In this document: one piece after another, positions 1 through 8,066 of the stretch
How the letters are laid out: each line of letters begins with the position of its first letter
Position numbering within the stretch: position 1 is the stretch's first letter
DNA from: Sphingopyxis sp. OPL5
GTDB lineage: Bacteria > Pseudomonadota > Alphaproteobacteria > Sphingomonadales > Sphingomonadaceae
Length of the DNA stretch: 64,000 nucleotides
Reading direction: 5' to 3'
Assembly (NCBI RefSeq): GCF_003797775.2
Contig: NZ_CP060725.1
Location: 2,164,001-2,228,000, forward strand
The notes under the pieces: generated by a model
Database searches by the model: none
Told to the model about the DNA's origin: nothing
The model's input: the letters and a program-made list of their open reading frames with translations, nothing else
Position numbers and translations under genes: made by a program

Positions 1-543
1 TTCGACATCGACAGCATCGCCCTCGGCGCCTCGATCGCCTGTTCTGGGGCGTGCCTGACCGTTGTCGATAAAGGCGTCGACAGCGACAGCAACGGCCCCG
101 GCGGCTGGTTCGCGATCGACGCGAGCGCCGAAACCATCGCCTGCACCGCGCCGGGCATGTGGGAGCCGGGCCGCCGGCTCAACCTCGAACGCGCGTTGAA
201 GGTCGGCGACGAACTTGGCGGCCATATCGTCACCGGCCATGTCGACGCCGTCGGACAGATCGTCTCGGTCACCCCGGTCGGCGACAGCTGGGGCCTCGTC
301 ATCTCGGCCCCCGCCAGCCTCGCGCCGCATATCGCCGCCAAGGGTTCGATCACCGTCGAGGGCGTGTCGCTGACCGTCAACGACGTCACCGACCAGCCCG
401 ACGGCAGCGCCCATTTCACCCTCAACATCATCCCGCACACCCGCGCGATGACGACGCTCGACGAGGCCGCGGCCGGGCGCCCGGTGAACCTCGAGATCGA
501 TATCCTCGCGCGCTATCTGGCGCGGATGCAGGCGCGCGGATGA
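1..543 (+). CDS. ribE: Riboflavin synthase alpha chain, 5' end missing
   Basis: This enzyme dismutates two 6,7-dimethyl-8-ribityllumazine molecules into riboflavin and a pyrimidine that is recycled. The gene is open from base 1, so its first residues lie outside the window; 180 codons are visible of roughly 195-200 usual for the family. The two repeated lumazine-binding barrels are both visible: SGACLTV near the visible N-terminus and GVSLTVND in the second half, plus the typical GHIVTGHVD stretch. The stop overlaps the next gene as ATGA. The other riboflavin genes of the window, ribH and ribB, lie 7 kb away on the opposite strand, so the pathway is split here. Confidence 0.95.
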   Translation, partial: FDIDSIALGASIACSGACLTVVDKGVDSDSNGPGGWFAIDASAETIACTAPGMWEPGRRLNLERALKVGDELGGHIVTGHVDAVGQIVSVTPVGDSWGLVISAPASLAPHIAAKGSITVEGVSLTVNDVTDQPDGSAHFTLNIIPHTRAMTTLDEAAAGRPVNLEIDILARYLARMQARG

Positions 544-896
544 GCGGCGGCGAGTCGTCCCGGCCGCTGACACGCGTTCGCCAGGGGATTTGGGGCGGCG
601 TCGCATTGGCTGCCCTTCTTCATCTGCTCAATCAGGGCTTCGACGTCTTTTCCCTCGCGCTCATCGCGACCCTCGTCGCCTTCGGCTTTGCGGTCCAATA
701 TGTCGAAACACGCACGGTGCGCCCGCGCCGAAACTATCTGCGCGCTGCCCTGGTGTCGGCGGCGCTCGCCCTCGTCCTCGTCGCCATGCCATTGTCGATC
801 GGATCGGGGCTCATCGTCGGTCTGATGCTGTGGGGCGGCTTTTCGGCCGCCGGCCTCGTCTGGGCCGTCTATTACGAACGCAGCGAGCCGCTCTAG
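540..896 (+). CDS. Small integral membrane protein of unknown function
   Basis: The product has 118 residues and I do not recognise a family. It has a short charged N-terminus followed by about four hydrophobic segments (roughly residues 18-34, 38-53, 68-84 and 88-110) split by a basic loop, and an acidic-basic tail, so it should sit in the inner membrane. The start is well placed because its ATG overlaps the riboflavin synthase stop in an ATGA junction, which suggests translational coupling with ribE. A link to riboflavin metabolism or transport is only a guess from position. Its last four bases overlap the convergent mmcB gene. Confidence 0.75.
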   Translation: MSGGESSRPLTRVRQGIWGGVALAALLHLLNQGFDVFSLALIATLVAFGFAVQYVETRTVRPRRNYLRAALVSAALALVLVAMPLSIGSGLIVGLMLWGGFSAAGLVWAVYYERSEPL

Positions 897-1363
897 CCCT
901 CGCCCCAACCCGCCGCGAGTTCGGGATCGCTGGCGATCATCGACCGCCGCATCGCCAGCCGTCCGATGCGCAGCAGTTCGGCCTTGCGTCGCGCGGGGGC
1001 GAGGTCGCAGCCGACCGCCTCGCGCACCACCGCCGCGCCATAACGGTCGGCGACGATCAGCCCCGACGTCGCGGGGCGATAGTCGGGGGTGTCGAGGATC
1101 GCGGGGTCGAGCCCCGCCGCCAGCGCCCAGTAAAAGCGGTCGCACCAGTCGCAATAGTCGGGCCATTTGCCGTCGCCATGCAGGTCGGCGCGGCTGACCT
1201 TGATCTCAACGATGGTGATCCGGCCCCTGGCGTCGATCGCGGTCAGATCGGTGCGCCGCCCGTTGGGCAGCGGCACTTCGGGGATCGCGACGAGTCCCTG
1301 CTGCGCGAACAACCGGCATACGCCGCGCGCGACATCGGCGGCGATCAGCAGGTCACTCGCCAC
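893..1363 (-). CDS. mmcB: MmcB family DNA repair protein
   Basis: The 156-residue protein matches the MmcB family (formerly DUF1052), first noticed as mitomycin C-inducible in Caulobacter and thought to act in DNA repair. The sequence shows a nuclease-like core: an aspartate in RRTDLTAID followed by the IVEIKVSRADL strand, which resembles the D...ExK signature of the PD-(D/E)XK fold, then a conserved DYCDWCDRFYWA segment. It lies 11 bases downstream of ssb on the same strand, so the two are probably co-transcribed as a small DNA-maintenance unit. The catalytic assignment is inferred from family knowledge. Confidence 0.85.
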   Translation of the reverse strand: MASDLLIAADVARGVCRLFAQQGLVAIPEVPLPNGRRTDLTAIDARGRITIVEIKVSRADLHGDGKWPDYCDWCDRFYWALAAGLDPAILDTPDYRPATSGLIVADRYGAAVVREAVGCDLAPARRKAELLRIGRLAMRRSMIASDPELAAGWGEG

Positions 1364-1374
1364 GGGTCAGGCGC

Positions 1375-1938
1375 TCAGAAGGGGACGTCGTCGTCCAGAT
1401 CGTCGTCGAACGGCGGGCGTCCGCCGCCACCGCCCGAACCACCGCCAAAGCCGCCACCGCCGCCCGCGCTGCCGCCGGACGATCCGCCGCCGCCCTGGTT
1501 CCAGCCGCCGCCCGAGCTTCCGCCCGAATCGCCGCCCCAGTCGCCGCCGCCGCGCGAGGCTCCGCCGCCGCCACCGCCGCCGCCGGGCGCACCGTCGAGC
1601 ATCGTCAGCGCGCCGCCGATGCCGGCGATCACGACTTCGGTCGTATATTTGTCGTTACCGTCGCGGTCCTGCCATTTGCGGGTGCGCAAGGACCCTTCGA
1701 TATAAACCTTCGAACCCTTTTTCAGGTAGCGCTCGACCACCCCGACCAGCCCCTCGCCGTTGATCACGACATTGTGCCATTCGGTGCGCTCCTTGCGCTC
1801 GCCGGTCATCCGGTCCTTCCAGTTTTCCGACGTCGCGATGCGGATATTGGCGATCTTGCCGCCGTTCTGGAACGACTTGATTTCGGGATCGGCGCCGAGG
1901 TTGCCGATCAAAATTACCTTGTTGACGCTGCCAGCCAT
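1375..1938 (-). CDS. ssb: Single-stranded DNA-binding protein
   Basis: SSB coats single-stranded DNA during replication, recombination and repair. The N-terminal OB fold occupies about residues 1-112, starting [19 protein letters not shown] and including the conserved EWHNVV and [12 protein letters not shown] strands. A long glycine- and serine-rich linker follows, and the protein ends in the acidic tip [10 protein letters not shown] that recruits partner proteins; the final PF is intact. Length is 187 residues, normal for alphaproteobacteria. The start has a GGAG-containing upstream stretch. mmcB follows directly, and feoB lies 32 bases upstream but is functionally unrelated. Confidence 0.97.
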   Translation of the reverse strand: MAGSVNKVILIGNLGADPEIKSFQNGGKIANIRIATSENWKDRMTGERKERTEWHNVVINGEGLVGVVERYLKKGSKVYIEGSLRTRKWQDRDGNDKYTTEVVIAGIGGALTMLDGAPGGGGGGGGASRGGGDWGGDSGGSSGGGWNQGGGGSSGGSAGGGGGFGGGSGGGGGRPPFDDDLDDDVPF

Positions 1939-1970
1939 TGCCGCTCCGCTCCGCTAGAAAATGTGGAGGA

Positions 1971-3836
1971 TCAGCCTAGTCCAAAGGCGACGGCTGTCCA
2001 GTAAGTGATTCCGGCAGCGGCATAGGCCAGCAGGAACAAATAGCCAACCATGAACATGGGCCATTTCCACCCGTTGGTCTCGCGCCGGGTGATCGCGATG
2101 GTCGAAATGCACTGCGGTGCGAACACGAACCAGGCGAGGAAAGCGAGCGCGGTGGCGAGGCTCCACTTGCCCTGCAATCGTTCGCCCAGCGTCTCGGCCA
2201 TCGCATCCTCGTCGCCATTGGCGTCGATCGCATTGGCGGTCGCCATCGCCGACACCGCGACCTCGCGCGCCGCCATCGCGGGGATCAGCGCCAGCGCGAT
2301 GTCGTGGTTGAACCCGATCGGCGCGACGACGACCTCGAGGCCGCTCGCGATGCGGCCGGCGACGCTATATTCGACCTGGCTCTCGCCCACCGGCGCCTTG
2401 GGGAAGGTCAGCAGCAGCCACAGGATGACGGTGGTCATCGCGATGATCGTGCCGGCGCGGCGCAGGAAGATCCACGCGCGCTGCCACAGGCCGAGCGCGA
2501 CGTCGCGCCACTGCGGCATCTGGTATCGCGGCATTTCCATCATGAAGCCCGCCGGGCGACCTTTTGCGACAGTACGCCGCAGGACATAGGCGACGACGAG
2601 GGCGCCGAGGATTCCCGACAGATAGAGGCCGAAGAGCACCAGCCCCTGAAGCCCCACCGGCGAGCCGCCGATCGTGCGGTTGGGGATGAAGGCGGCGATG
2701 ATCAACGCATAGACGGGAAGGCGCGCCGAACAGGTCATCAGCGGCGCGATCAATATCGTCGTCAGCCGGTCCTTCTCGTCGGGGATCGCGCGCGTCGCCA
2801 TGATGCCGGGTACCGCACAAGCGAAGCTCGACAGCAGCGGAATGAAGCCGCGCCCCGACAATCCGACCTTGGCCATCAACCCGTCCATCAGAAAGGCGGC
2901 GCGGGTCATATAGCCCGACGCTTCGAGCAGCAGGATGAACAGGAACAGGATCAGGATCTGCGGCAGGAAGACGATGACCGCGCCGACGCCGGCAAGCAGT
3001 CCCTCGACGACCAGGTCGCGCAGGAAGTTTTCGGGGAAGGTCGCGACCACCCATTGCTGAAGCACGCCGATCCCGCCTTCGAGGAAGTCGGCGGGTGCCT
3101 CGGCGGCGGCATAGACCGCCTGGAACATGATGAACATCAGCGCGAGCAGGATGGCGAAGCCTGCCACCGGATGCAGCACCACCGCGTCGACGCGTGCGGT
3201 CCAGCGACGCACCGGGGTTTCGGACAGGGTCGCGGCGCGCGAAATCGCGCGCGCGCGACTGTGCAACGCGGCATCGCTTGGAGTCGGGACCCGAGAGATC
3301 GGCGCGACCGGGCCCGCTGCCCGGATCGTTTCGTCGACTGCGGTGAGCAAATCGGCCATGCCGCGCTTGCGCACCGCGACCGTCGGGACCACCGGCACGC
3401 CCAGTTCCCGTGCCAATCGTTCGGGGTCGAGGGTGAGGCCGTCGCGTGTCGCAAGGTCGAGCATGTTGAGCGCGACCACTGTCGGCAGGCCGAGCGCGAT
3501 CAGTTCGAGCGCGAAGCAGAGATGATTGTCTAGGTTCGCGGCGTCGAGCACGACGATCAGCGCATCGGGCTGGCGCTCGCCATCCTGACGCCCAAGGATC
3601 ACGTCGCGCGTCACCGCTTCGTCGGGGCTCGCGGGGGACAGGCTGTAACTGCCGGGCAGGTCGATCAGCGATAGCGGCCGGCCGTCGGCGAAGCTCGCAT
3701 GGCCTGCCTTGCGCTCGACGGTAACCCCCGGATAATTGGCGATCTTCTGCCGCGCGCCGGTCAGCGCGTTGAACAGGCTCGATTTTCCGGCATTGGGATT
3801 GCCGACCAGCGCGATGGTGGGGATCGGGCCGGTCAT
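1971..3836 (-). CDS. feoB: Ferrous iron transport protein B
   Basis: FeoB moves Fe(II) across the inner membrane. The N-terminal G domain is clear: P-loop GNPNAGKS near residues 11-18, DLPGSYSL (G3), and NMLD (G4). The membrane part starts near residue 225 with Gate-type segments and closes with several helices up to the C-terminus. At 621 residues it is the short bacterial form and lacks the extended tail of the enterobacterial protein. The start overlaps the feoA stop by four bases (ATGA), so the two subunits are translationally coupled. No feoC is present. Confidence 0.96.
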   Translation of the reverse strand: MTGPIPTIALVGNPNAGKSSLFNALTGARQKIANYPGVTVERKAGHASFADGRPLSLIDLPGSYSLSPASPDEAVTRDVILGRQDGERQPDALIVVLDAANLDNHLCFALELIALGLPTVVALNMLDLATRDGLTLDPERLARELGVPVVPTVAVRKRGMADLLTAVDETIRAAGPVAPISRVPTPSDAALHSRARAISRAATLSETPVRRWTARVDAVVLHPVAGFAILLALMFIMFQAVYAAAEAPADFLEGGIGVLQQWVVATFPENFLRDLVVEGLLAGVGAVIVFLPQILILFLFILLLEASGYMTRAAFLMDGLMAKVGLSGRGFIPLLSSFACAVPGIMATRAIPDEKDRLTTILIAPLMTCSARLPVYALIIAAFIPNRTIGGSPVGLQGLVLFGLYLSGILGALVVAYVLRRTVAKGRPAGFMMEMPRYQMPQWRDVALGLWQRAWIFLRRAGTIIAMTTVILWLLLTFPKAPVGESQVEYSVAGRIASGLEVVVAPIGFNHDIALALIPAMAAREVAVSAMATANAIDANGDEDAMAETLGERLQGKWSLATALAFLAWFVFAPQCISTIAITRRETNGWKWPMFMVGYLFLLAYAAAGITYWTAVAFGLG

Positions 3837-4099
3837 GCGACTTTGGGCTCGCTCTCGACCGCTTCGACCACGATCATCGCCGCCTGCCGCGCGCGGATGA
3901 TCACCCGCATGCGTCCGACCGACAGCGCGAGCGGATCGCGCGAGAAGAGGCTGCCACGGTGGAGCGGGGTGACCTCGACGCCTTCCATCAATCCGAATTC
4001 GCGCAGGCGGCGGCCTTCGTCCTCGGACATGGCAGTCCAGTCGATCCCGGCGATCCGCACCGCGACGCCCAGCGGCGCGCTATCGAGCAAAGCAGTCAT
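3833..4099 (-). CDS. feoA: Ferrous iron transport protein A
   Basis: FeoA is a small SH3-like cytosolic protein needed for FeoB activity. The 88-residue product shows the family pattern: an N-terminal sheet around GVAVRIAGIDW, the GLMEGVEV turn and the basic PLHRGSLFSRDPLALSVGRMRVIIR strand. It is followed by feoB with an ATGA overlap. The region just ahead of the ATG resembles a Fur site rather than a strong ribosome-binding site, which fits iron-repressed expression. The gene lies 41 bases downstream of coq9 on the same strand. Confidence 0.93.
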   Translation of the reverse strand: MTALLDSAPLGVAVRIAGIDWTAMSEDEGRRLREFGLMEGVEVTPLHRGSLFSRDPLALSVGRMRVIIRARQAAMIVVEAVESEPKVA

Positions 4100-4116
4100 T
4101 TGCGAGCGATTATCAA
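4100..4116 (-). promoter_or_regulatory. Possible Fur box in front of feoA
   Basis: On the transcribed strand this 17-base stretch reads TTGATAATCGCTCGCAA and touches the feoA ATG. It keeps the TTGATAAT...TC.CAA framework of Fur-type sites, but the right half is weaker than the left. Binding here would block initiation of feoAB when iron is plentiful. This is a motif-by-eye call. Confidence 0.45.
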
Positions 4117-4140
4117 TACCAACAACGAAGCGCCAGCTAT

Positions 4141-4812
4141 TTATCGCCCCGGATAGCGCAGCCGCCCGACAAAGCGCGCCAGGCTGGGGCGTTCGATCTT
4201 GCTCGCGGCGCGGCGGTGCTTCCAGCCTTCGAAGCGCATCACCTGGTCGATCCGCCGCGACAGGAAAGCGCGGGTGTCGGCGTGGCCGTCGCTCTCGTCG
4301 TTCAGGAACACCGCCATCGTCGCGCCATAGACGCTGCCGAGGATCGCACGCTTGCTGTAGTGATTATAATCGGTCGCGGTATCGCCCGCGAGCCGCCACA
4401 TCAGGTCGGCGGCGCGCCAGCCGAGCTTGGCCGCGAACGGCACATTGGTCGGCAGCGCGAGCAGCGCCAGCGCGCGGCGCAGCGCTTCGCGATTCGGCGC
4501 GAGCAGGTCGATCCGCGTTTCGACCAGGGTGGTGATCCGCTCGCGAATCTTCAGCGCCGCGAGGGTCTCGGCGGGCCATTTTGCCGCCATCCGCGCGTCG
4601 ATATCGGCGAACCAGGCGTCGACCATGTCGCGCCCGCCGCCCGGAAAGGCGAGTCGCGCGACGTCGATATCGATGCGCACGCGCGATGCGGCGTCGACGA
4701 GCGCCGCATCGCCGAACCCGTCGAAGGCGGCGCTCTGCGCGATCAGCGGCGCCAGCGCGGCGCGAATCTCTTCGAGGGTGGGGTCGTCGGGCAGGATCGA
4801 GGCCATGGCCAT
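4141..4812 (-). CDS. coq9: COQ9 family ubiquinone biosynthesis protein
   Basis: COQ9 proteins have a TetR-like helical fold and bind lipid intermediates so that the COQ7-type hydroxylase can act in ubiquinone synthesis at the inner membrane. The product (223 residues) carries the family's C-terminal region with DLMWRLAGDTATDYNHYSKR, the most conserved stretch, followed by a helix for membrane contact. I chose the ATG at 4812 because it overlaps the stop of the upstream transporter gene as TGATG; a second ATG two codons later is possible. A much longer open frame runs upstream to 6363, but its codon use and overlap with two other genes show it is not coding. Confidence 0.88.
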   Translation of the reverse strand: MAMASILPDDPTLEEIRAALAPLIAQSAAFDGFGDAALVDAASRVRIDIDVARLAFPGGGRDMVDAWFADIDARMAAKWPAETLAALKIRERITTLVETRIDLLAPNREALRRALALLALPTNVPFAAKLGWRAADLMWRLAGDTATDYNHYSKRAILGSVYGATMAVFLNDESDGHADTRAFLSRRIDQVMRFEGWKHRRAASKIERPSLARFVGRLRYPGR

Positions 4813-5699
4813 CAGATAGGCCGCGCGCCGCGGCTCGGCAACCTTATCAACACCAGCGCCGCCCCGACCATCACGCCGCCGAGCAGATCGACGGGCCCCA
4901 ACAGCTCGCCGAACGCCAGCCACCCCGCGAGCGCGGCGATCGCCGGCTGGATCAGCAGGGTCAGCCCGATGACGAGCGGCGAGAAACGCGGCAGCGACCA
5001 GATCATCAGCCCCTGGCCGATAATCTGGCTGGTCAGCGCGAGCAGGATCAGCGGGGTCCAGTTTTGCGGAAGGATCGTCTCGCCGAGCGCGAACGCGGTC
5101 GTCAGCAGGATCGGCACGCACACCGCCGACGCGATCGCCAGCGCGGTCCACGGCGCGAGGGTGCCGCGCACCCGCTGCATCAGGATGACGTAACCCGTGT
5201 AGAGCACGCCCGCGAGCAGGCTGAGCAGGTCGCCGACCAGATAGTCGGGCGACAGTTCGTAACTTTGCCCCATCAGCAGCGCCGATCCCGCGAAGGCGAG
5301 GGCGATCGCCAGCGCCTGCCACCCGCGCGGCAGGGTGCGGGTCAGGAAAATCCCCCAGATCACCAGCAACAGGCTGGCGCAATTGCCGAACAGCGTCGCG
5401 TTGGCGACCTTGGTCTGCAGGATGCCGATGTGCCAGGCGGCGAGGTCGAAAGCGAAGAAGATGCCCGCGGCAGCGGCGATCAGGATCGCGGAGCGCGGCG
5501 GCAGCCGCCCGCCGGTCTCGCGCCAGGCGAAAAACAGCAGGACCGGCGCGGCCAGCGTCATGCGCCAGAAGGCCGAGGCGGTCGGCCCGGTGTCGGCGAG
5601 ACGGACGAGCATCGCGCCGATCGACAGCGCGATATTGCCCGCCAGCAGCGCGGCGAAGGCCCAGCGTCCGGCCCCTGTTGCTGCACCCTCGTCGCTCAC
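4812..5699 (-). CDS. EamA/DMT family transporter
   Basis: The product is an inner-membrane carrier of the drug/metabolite transporter superfamily with two EamA repeats and about ten hydrophobic helices. The substrate cannot be read from sequence; relatives export amino acids, purines or other small metabolites. I set the start at the GTG at 5699, giving 295 residues, because the codons further upstream (to an ATG at 5762 or beyond) are AT-rich and unlike the rest of the gene, and that stretch is better explained as the promoter region shared with the divergent flavin reductase. The stop overlaps the coq9 start. Confidence 0.85.
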   Translation of the reverse strand: MSDEGAATGAGRWAFAALLAGNIALSIGAMLVRLADTGPTASAFWRMTLAAPVLLFFAWRETGGRLPPRSAILIAAAAGIFFAFDLAAWHIGILQTKVANATLFGNCASLLLVIWGIFLTRTLPRGWQALAIALAFAGSALLMGQSYELSPDYLVGDLLSLLAGVLYTGYVILMQRVRGTLAPWTALAIASAVCVPILLTTAFALGETILPQNWTPLILLALTSQIIGQGLMIWSLPRFSPLVIGLTLLIQPAIAALAGWLAFGELLGPVDLLGGVMVGAALVLIRLPSRGARPI

Positions 5700-5841
5700 C
5701 GCTTGTTTCGCCTTTAGATTTTCTTTTGCTACCAATGCTTGCGTGGGCGGGCGTCCGTCCATAGCTTCGCAGCCCATAGCGACGGCCCCGGGGGGCGTCG
5801 CTCGAAAAAAAGATGTCCCCAAAGATATCCAGGAGAATTCC

Positions 5842-6927
5842 ATGTCCGCATCGCTGCTCGATCCGATCAAGCTGGGCGCCATCGAGGCGCCGAACCGCAT
5901 CATCATGGCGCCGCTCACCCGCGGCCGCGCCGGTCCCGGTTTTGTGCCGAACGAGCTCGCGCTCGAATATTATCGCCAGCGTGCGTCGGCGGGTCTGATC
6001 ATTTCGGAAGCGACGGGCATTTCGCAGGAAGGCCTGGGCTGGCCGGCGGCGCCGGGCCTGTGGACCGATGCGCAGGTCGAAGGCTGGAAGCCGGTGACCG
6101 ACGCCGTCCACGAAGCCGGCGGGCGCATCGTCGCGCAGCTCTGGCACATGGGCCGCCTCGTCCATTCGGTGTTCAACGACGGCAAGCCGCCGGTTTCGGC
6201 CTCGGCGACGCAGGGCGAAGGCCGCGCGCATACCCCAGTCGGCCGCCGCGACCTCGAGGTCGCGCGGCCGCTCGAACTCGGCGAGATTCCGCGCCTGATC
6301 GCCGATTATGCCAAGGCGGCGGAGAATGCCAAAAAGGCCGGTTTCGACGGGGTCCAGCTCCACGGCGCCAACGGCTATCTGATCGACCAGTTCCTGCGCG
6401 ACAACAGCAATTTGCGCGACGACGATTATGGCGGCTCGGTCGAAAACCGCATCCGCCTGCTCCGCGAAGTCACCGAAGCGCTGGCCGGCGTCTGGGGCGC
6501 CGACCGCGTATCGGTCCGCCTGTCGCCGAACGGCAATTCGCAGGGTGTCGACGACAGCAATCCCGCGCCGCTGTTCACTGCGGCCGCGTCGGCGCTCGAC
6601 GCGCTCGGTATCGGTTTCCTCGAATTGCGCGAACCCGGCCCCGACGGCACCTTCGGCAACACCGACGTGCCGAAGCAGTCGCCCGCGATCCGCGCCGCGT
6701 TCAAGGGACCGCTGATCCTCAACAGCGATTACAACGTTGCGCTCGCCGAAGCGGCGCTCGCCAGCGGAGTCGCCGACGCGATCGCCTTCGGGCGTCCGTT
6801 CATCGGCAACCCCGACCTCGTCGAACGGATCCGCGCCGGGGCCGAATGGTCGGCCGACAATCCGCAGACCTGGTACGCGCCGGGACCCGAGGGCTATATC
6901 GACTATCCGGCGTTGCAGCCGGCATAA
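5842..6927 (+). CDS. Old Yellow Enzyme family alkene reductase (NADH:flavin oxidoreductase)
   Basis: This FMN enzyme reduces activated C=C bonds, such as enones, N-ethylmaleimide or nitro compounds, with NAD(P)H. The 361-residue sequence is a full TIM barrel: RIIMAPLTRGRA for FMN contact near residue 22, the catalytic His174-Asn177 pair in QLHGAN, the DDDYGGSVENR segment, and the phosphate-binding GRPFIGNPDL near the end. An AGGAG ribosome-binding site lies at 5831-5835. The gene stands alone and diverges from the DMT transporter across an AT-rich spacer, so it may respond to electrophiles through an unseen regulator. NemA is the closest well-known relative. Confidence 0.93.
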   Translation: MSASLLDPIKLGAIEAPNRIIMAPLTRGRAGPGFVPNELALEYYRQRASAGLIISEATGISQEGLGWPAAPGLWTDAQVEGWKPVTDAVHEAGGRIVAQLWHMGRLVHSVFNDGKPPVSASATQGEGRAHTPVGRRDLEVARPLELGEIPRLIADYAKAAENAKKAGFDGVQLHGANGYLIDQFLRDNSNLRDDDYGGSVENRIRLLREVTEALAGVWGADRVSVRLSPNGNSQGVDDSNPAPLFTAAASALDALGIGFLELREPGPDGTFGNTDVPKQSPAIRAAFKGPLILNSDYNVALAEAALASGVADAIAFGRPFIGNPDLVERIRAGAEWSADNPQTWYAPGPEGYIDYPALQPA

Positions 6928-6976
6928 GCGGACTAATATCCTCCCTGTCGCGGAGCGATGGGGAGGATTTTTTCGG

Positions 6977-7648
6977 CTAATTCCGCTCGGCCAGCGCCTT
7001 GTCGACGATCCCGGCGCCGATCGGACCGAGGACGCTGCCGCCGAAGCGGAACAGCACGAACGCCCCGACGAACAGGATGATCGGTTCGATGAACATCACC
7101 ACCATCGCCGCGATCAGCACGACGAAAAACAGCGTCACGAAACCGCCGCTCAGCGTCTGCTGACCCTTGGGTCCCAGTTCGATCGTGCGCGGTCCCTTGC
7201 TGTCCCACCATTTGCCGGTGACGATCGTCTTGCGCCCGCGTGCGGGTGGTGCCGGGCGTTGGGGAATGCGCGCGGGCGCGGCGTCGGTCTTTAGCGCCGG
7301 ACGGTCGTGGGAGCCTTGGGTCCACGGCCGGCTCTGCCTTTCGGCGGCCTTCGCCGCCATCCGCGCCTTGCCGGGATCGGCCGCGGGCTTCGCCGGCGCG
7401 GGTTTCGGGGTCTGCTGCACCGGGGCGGGCCGTGCGCTGAGCCCCGATTCGGCGCGCGCCGCGGCCGACAGGTCGGGGGCGGTGCTGGTGCGCGCGGGGC
7501 GGATCGGCTCGACCCCCAAAGCGCGGTCATGATTGTCCATGCGCTCGGCGGCGGTTGGCGGCGTCTGGCCGGTCTGCGTGTCGATCACCACCAGCCGCCC
7601 GCCGCGTTCGACGACGGAATATCGGCTGGGGGGTGGGCGATCAACCAA
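6977..7648 (-). CDS. Proline/alanine-rich protein with C-terminal membrane hairpin, function unknown
   Basis: The 223-residue protein has no family that I recognise. Residues 1-140 are low in complexity and rich in proline, alanine and arginine, beginning with a short folded-looking stretch ([19 protein letters not shown]). Residues about 165-205 form one long hydrophobic segment that probably crosses the membrane twice, ending in a small amphipathic tail. The gene starts inside the end of ribH (8-base overlap), so it is probably the last gene of the ribB-ribH unit. A role in riboflavin supply is not shown by the sequence. Confidence 0.7.
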   Translation of the reverse strand: MVDRPPPSRYSVVERGGRLVVIDTQTGQTPPTAAERMDNHDRALGVEPIRPARTSTAPDLSAAARAESGLSARPAPVQQTPKPAPAKPAADPGKARMAAKAAERQSRPWTQGSHDRPALKTDAAPARIPQRPAPPARGRKTIVTGKWWDSKGPRTIELGPKGQQTLSGGFVTLFFVVLIAAMVVMFIEPIILFVGAFVLFRFGGSVLGPIGAGIVDKALAERN

Positions 7649-8066
7649 TGCCGAATTGTTCCTTTAGGGCCAGCATGGCGATCGCGGCCTTCGCCGCCTC
7701 GCCGCCCTTATCCTTGCGCGTCTTGTCGGCGCGCGCAAGCGCCTGTTCTTCATTTTCGACGGTGAGGATGCCATTGCCGACTGCAAGGCCATCGAGGGTC
7801 AGCGCCATCACCCCGCGCGCGCTCTCGTTCGACACCACCTCGAAATGATAGGTTTCGCCGCGGATCACGACGCCGAGCGCGACAAAGGCGTCATAGCGCC
7901 CGCTGTCGGCGCCGAGCGAGATCGCCGCGGGAATCTCGAGCGCACCGGGCACCGTCACCGTATCATGGCTATGCCCCTCGGCATCGAGCGCGCTGCGCAC
8001 GCCATCGAGCAGCATGTCGTTGAGGTGGCTGTAGAAACGGGCTTCGACGATCAATACATGCGCCAT
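7641..8066 (-). CDS. ribH: 6,7-dimethyl-8-ribityllumazine synthase
   Basis: Lumazine synthase condenses the RibB product (3,4-dihydroxy-2-butanone 4-phosphate) with the ribitylaminopyrimidine to give the substrate of riboflavin synthase. The 141-residue protein fits the small subunit that forms pentamers or 60-mers. The family's core is visible: [27 protein letters not shown] with the catalytic histidine, and the ALARA tail region. The ATG shares one base with the TAA stop of ribB (TAATG), so RibB and RibH are made in step. Confidence 0.96.
   Translation of the reverse strand: MAHVLIVEARFYSHLNDMLLDGVRSALDAEGHSHDTVTVPGALEIPAAISLGADSGRYDAFVALGVVIRGETYHFEVVSNESARGVMALTLDGLAVGNGILTVENEEQALARADKTRKDKGGEAAKAAIAMLALKEQFGIG

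Noticed and set aside
5700..5918. Longer N-terminus for the DMT transporter
   Set aside because: Its codons are AT-rich and unlike the gene, and the added residues are not hydrophobic or family-like; the region fits a divergent promoter better.
4141..6363. A 740-codon leftward frame suggesting a COQ9 fusion protein
   Set aside because: Only the final 223 codons match COQ9; the rest is antisense or out of frame to the transporter and flavin reductase genes.
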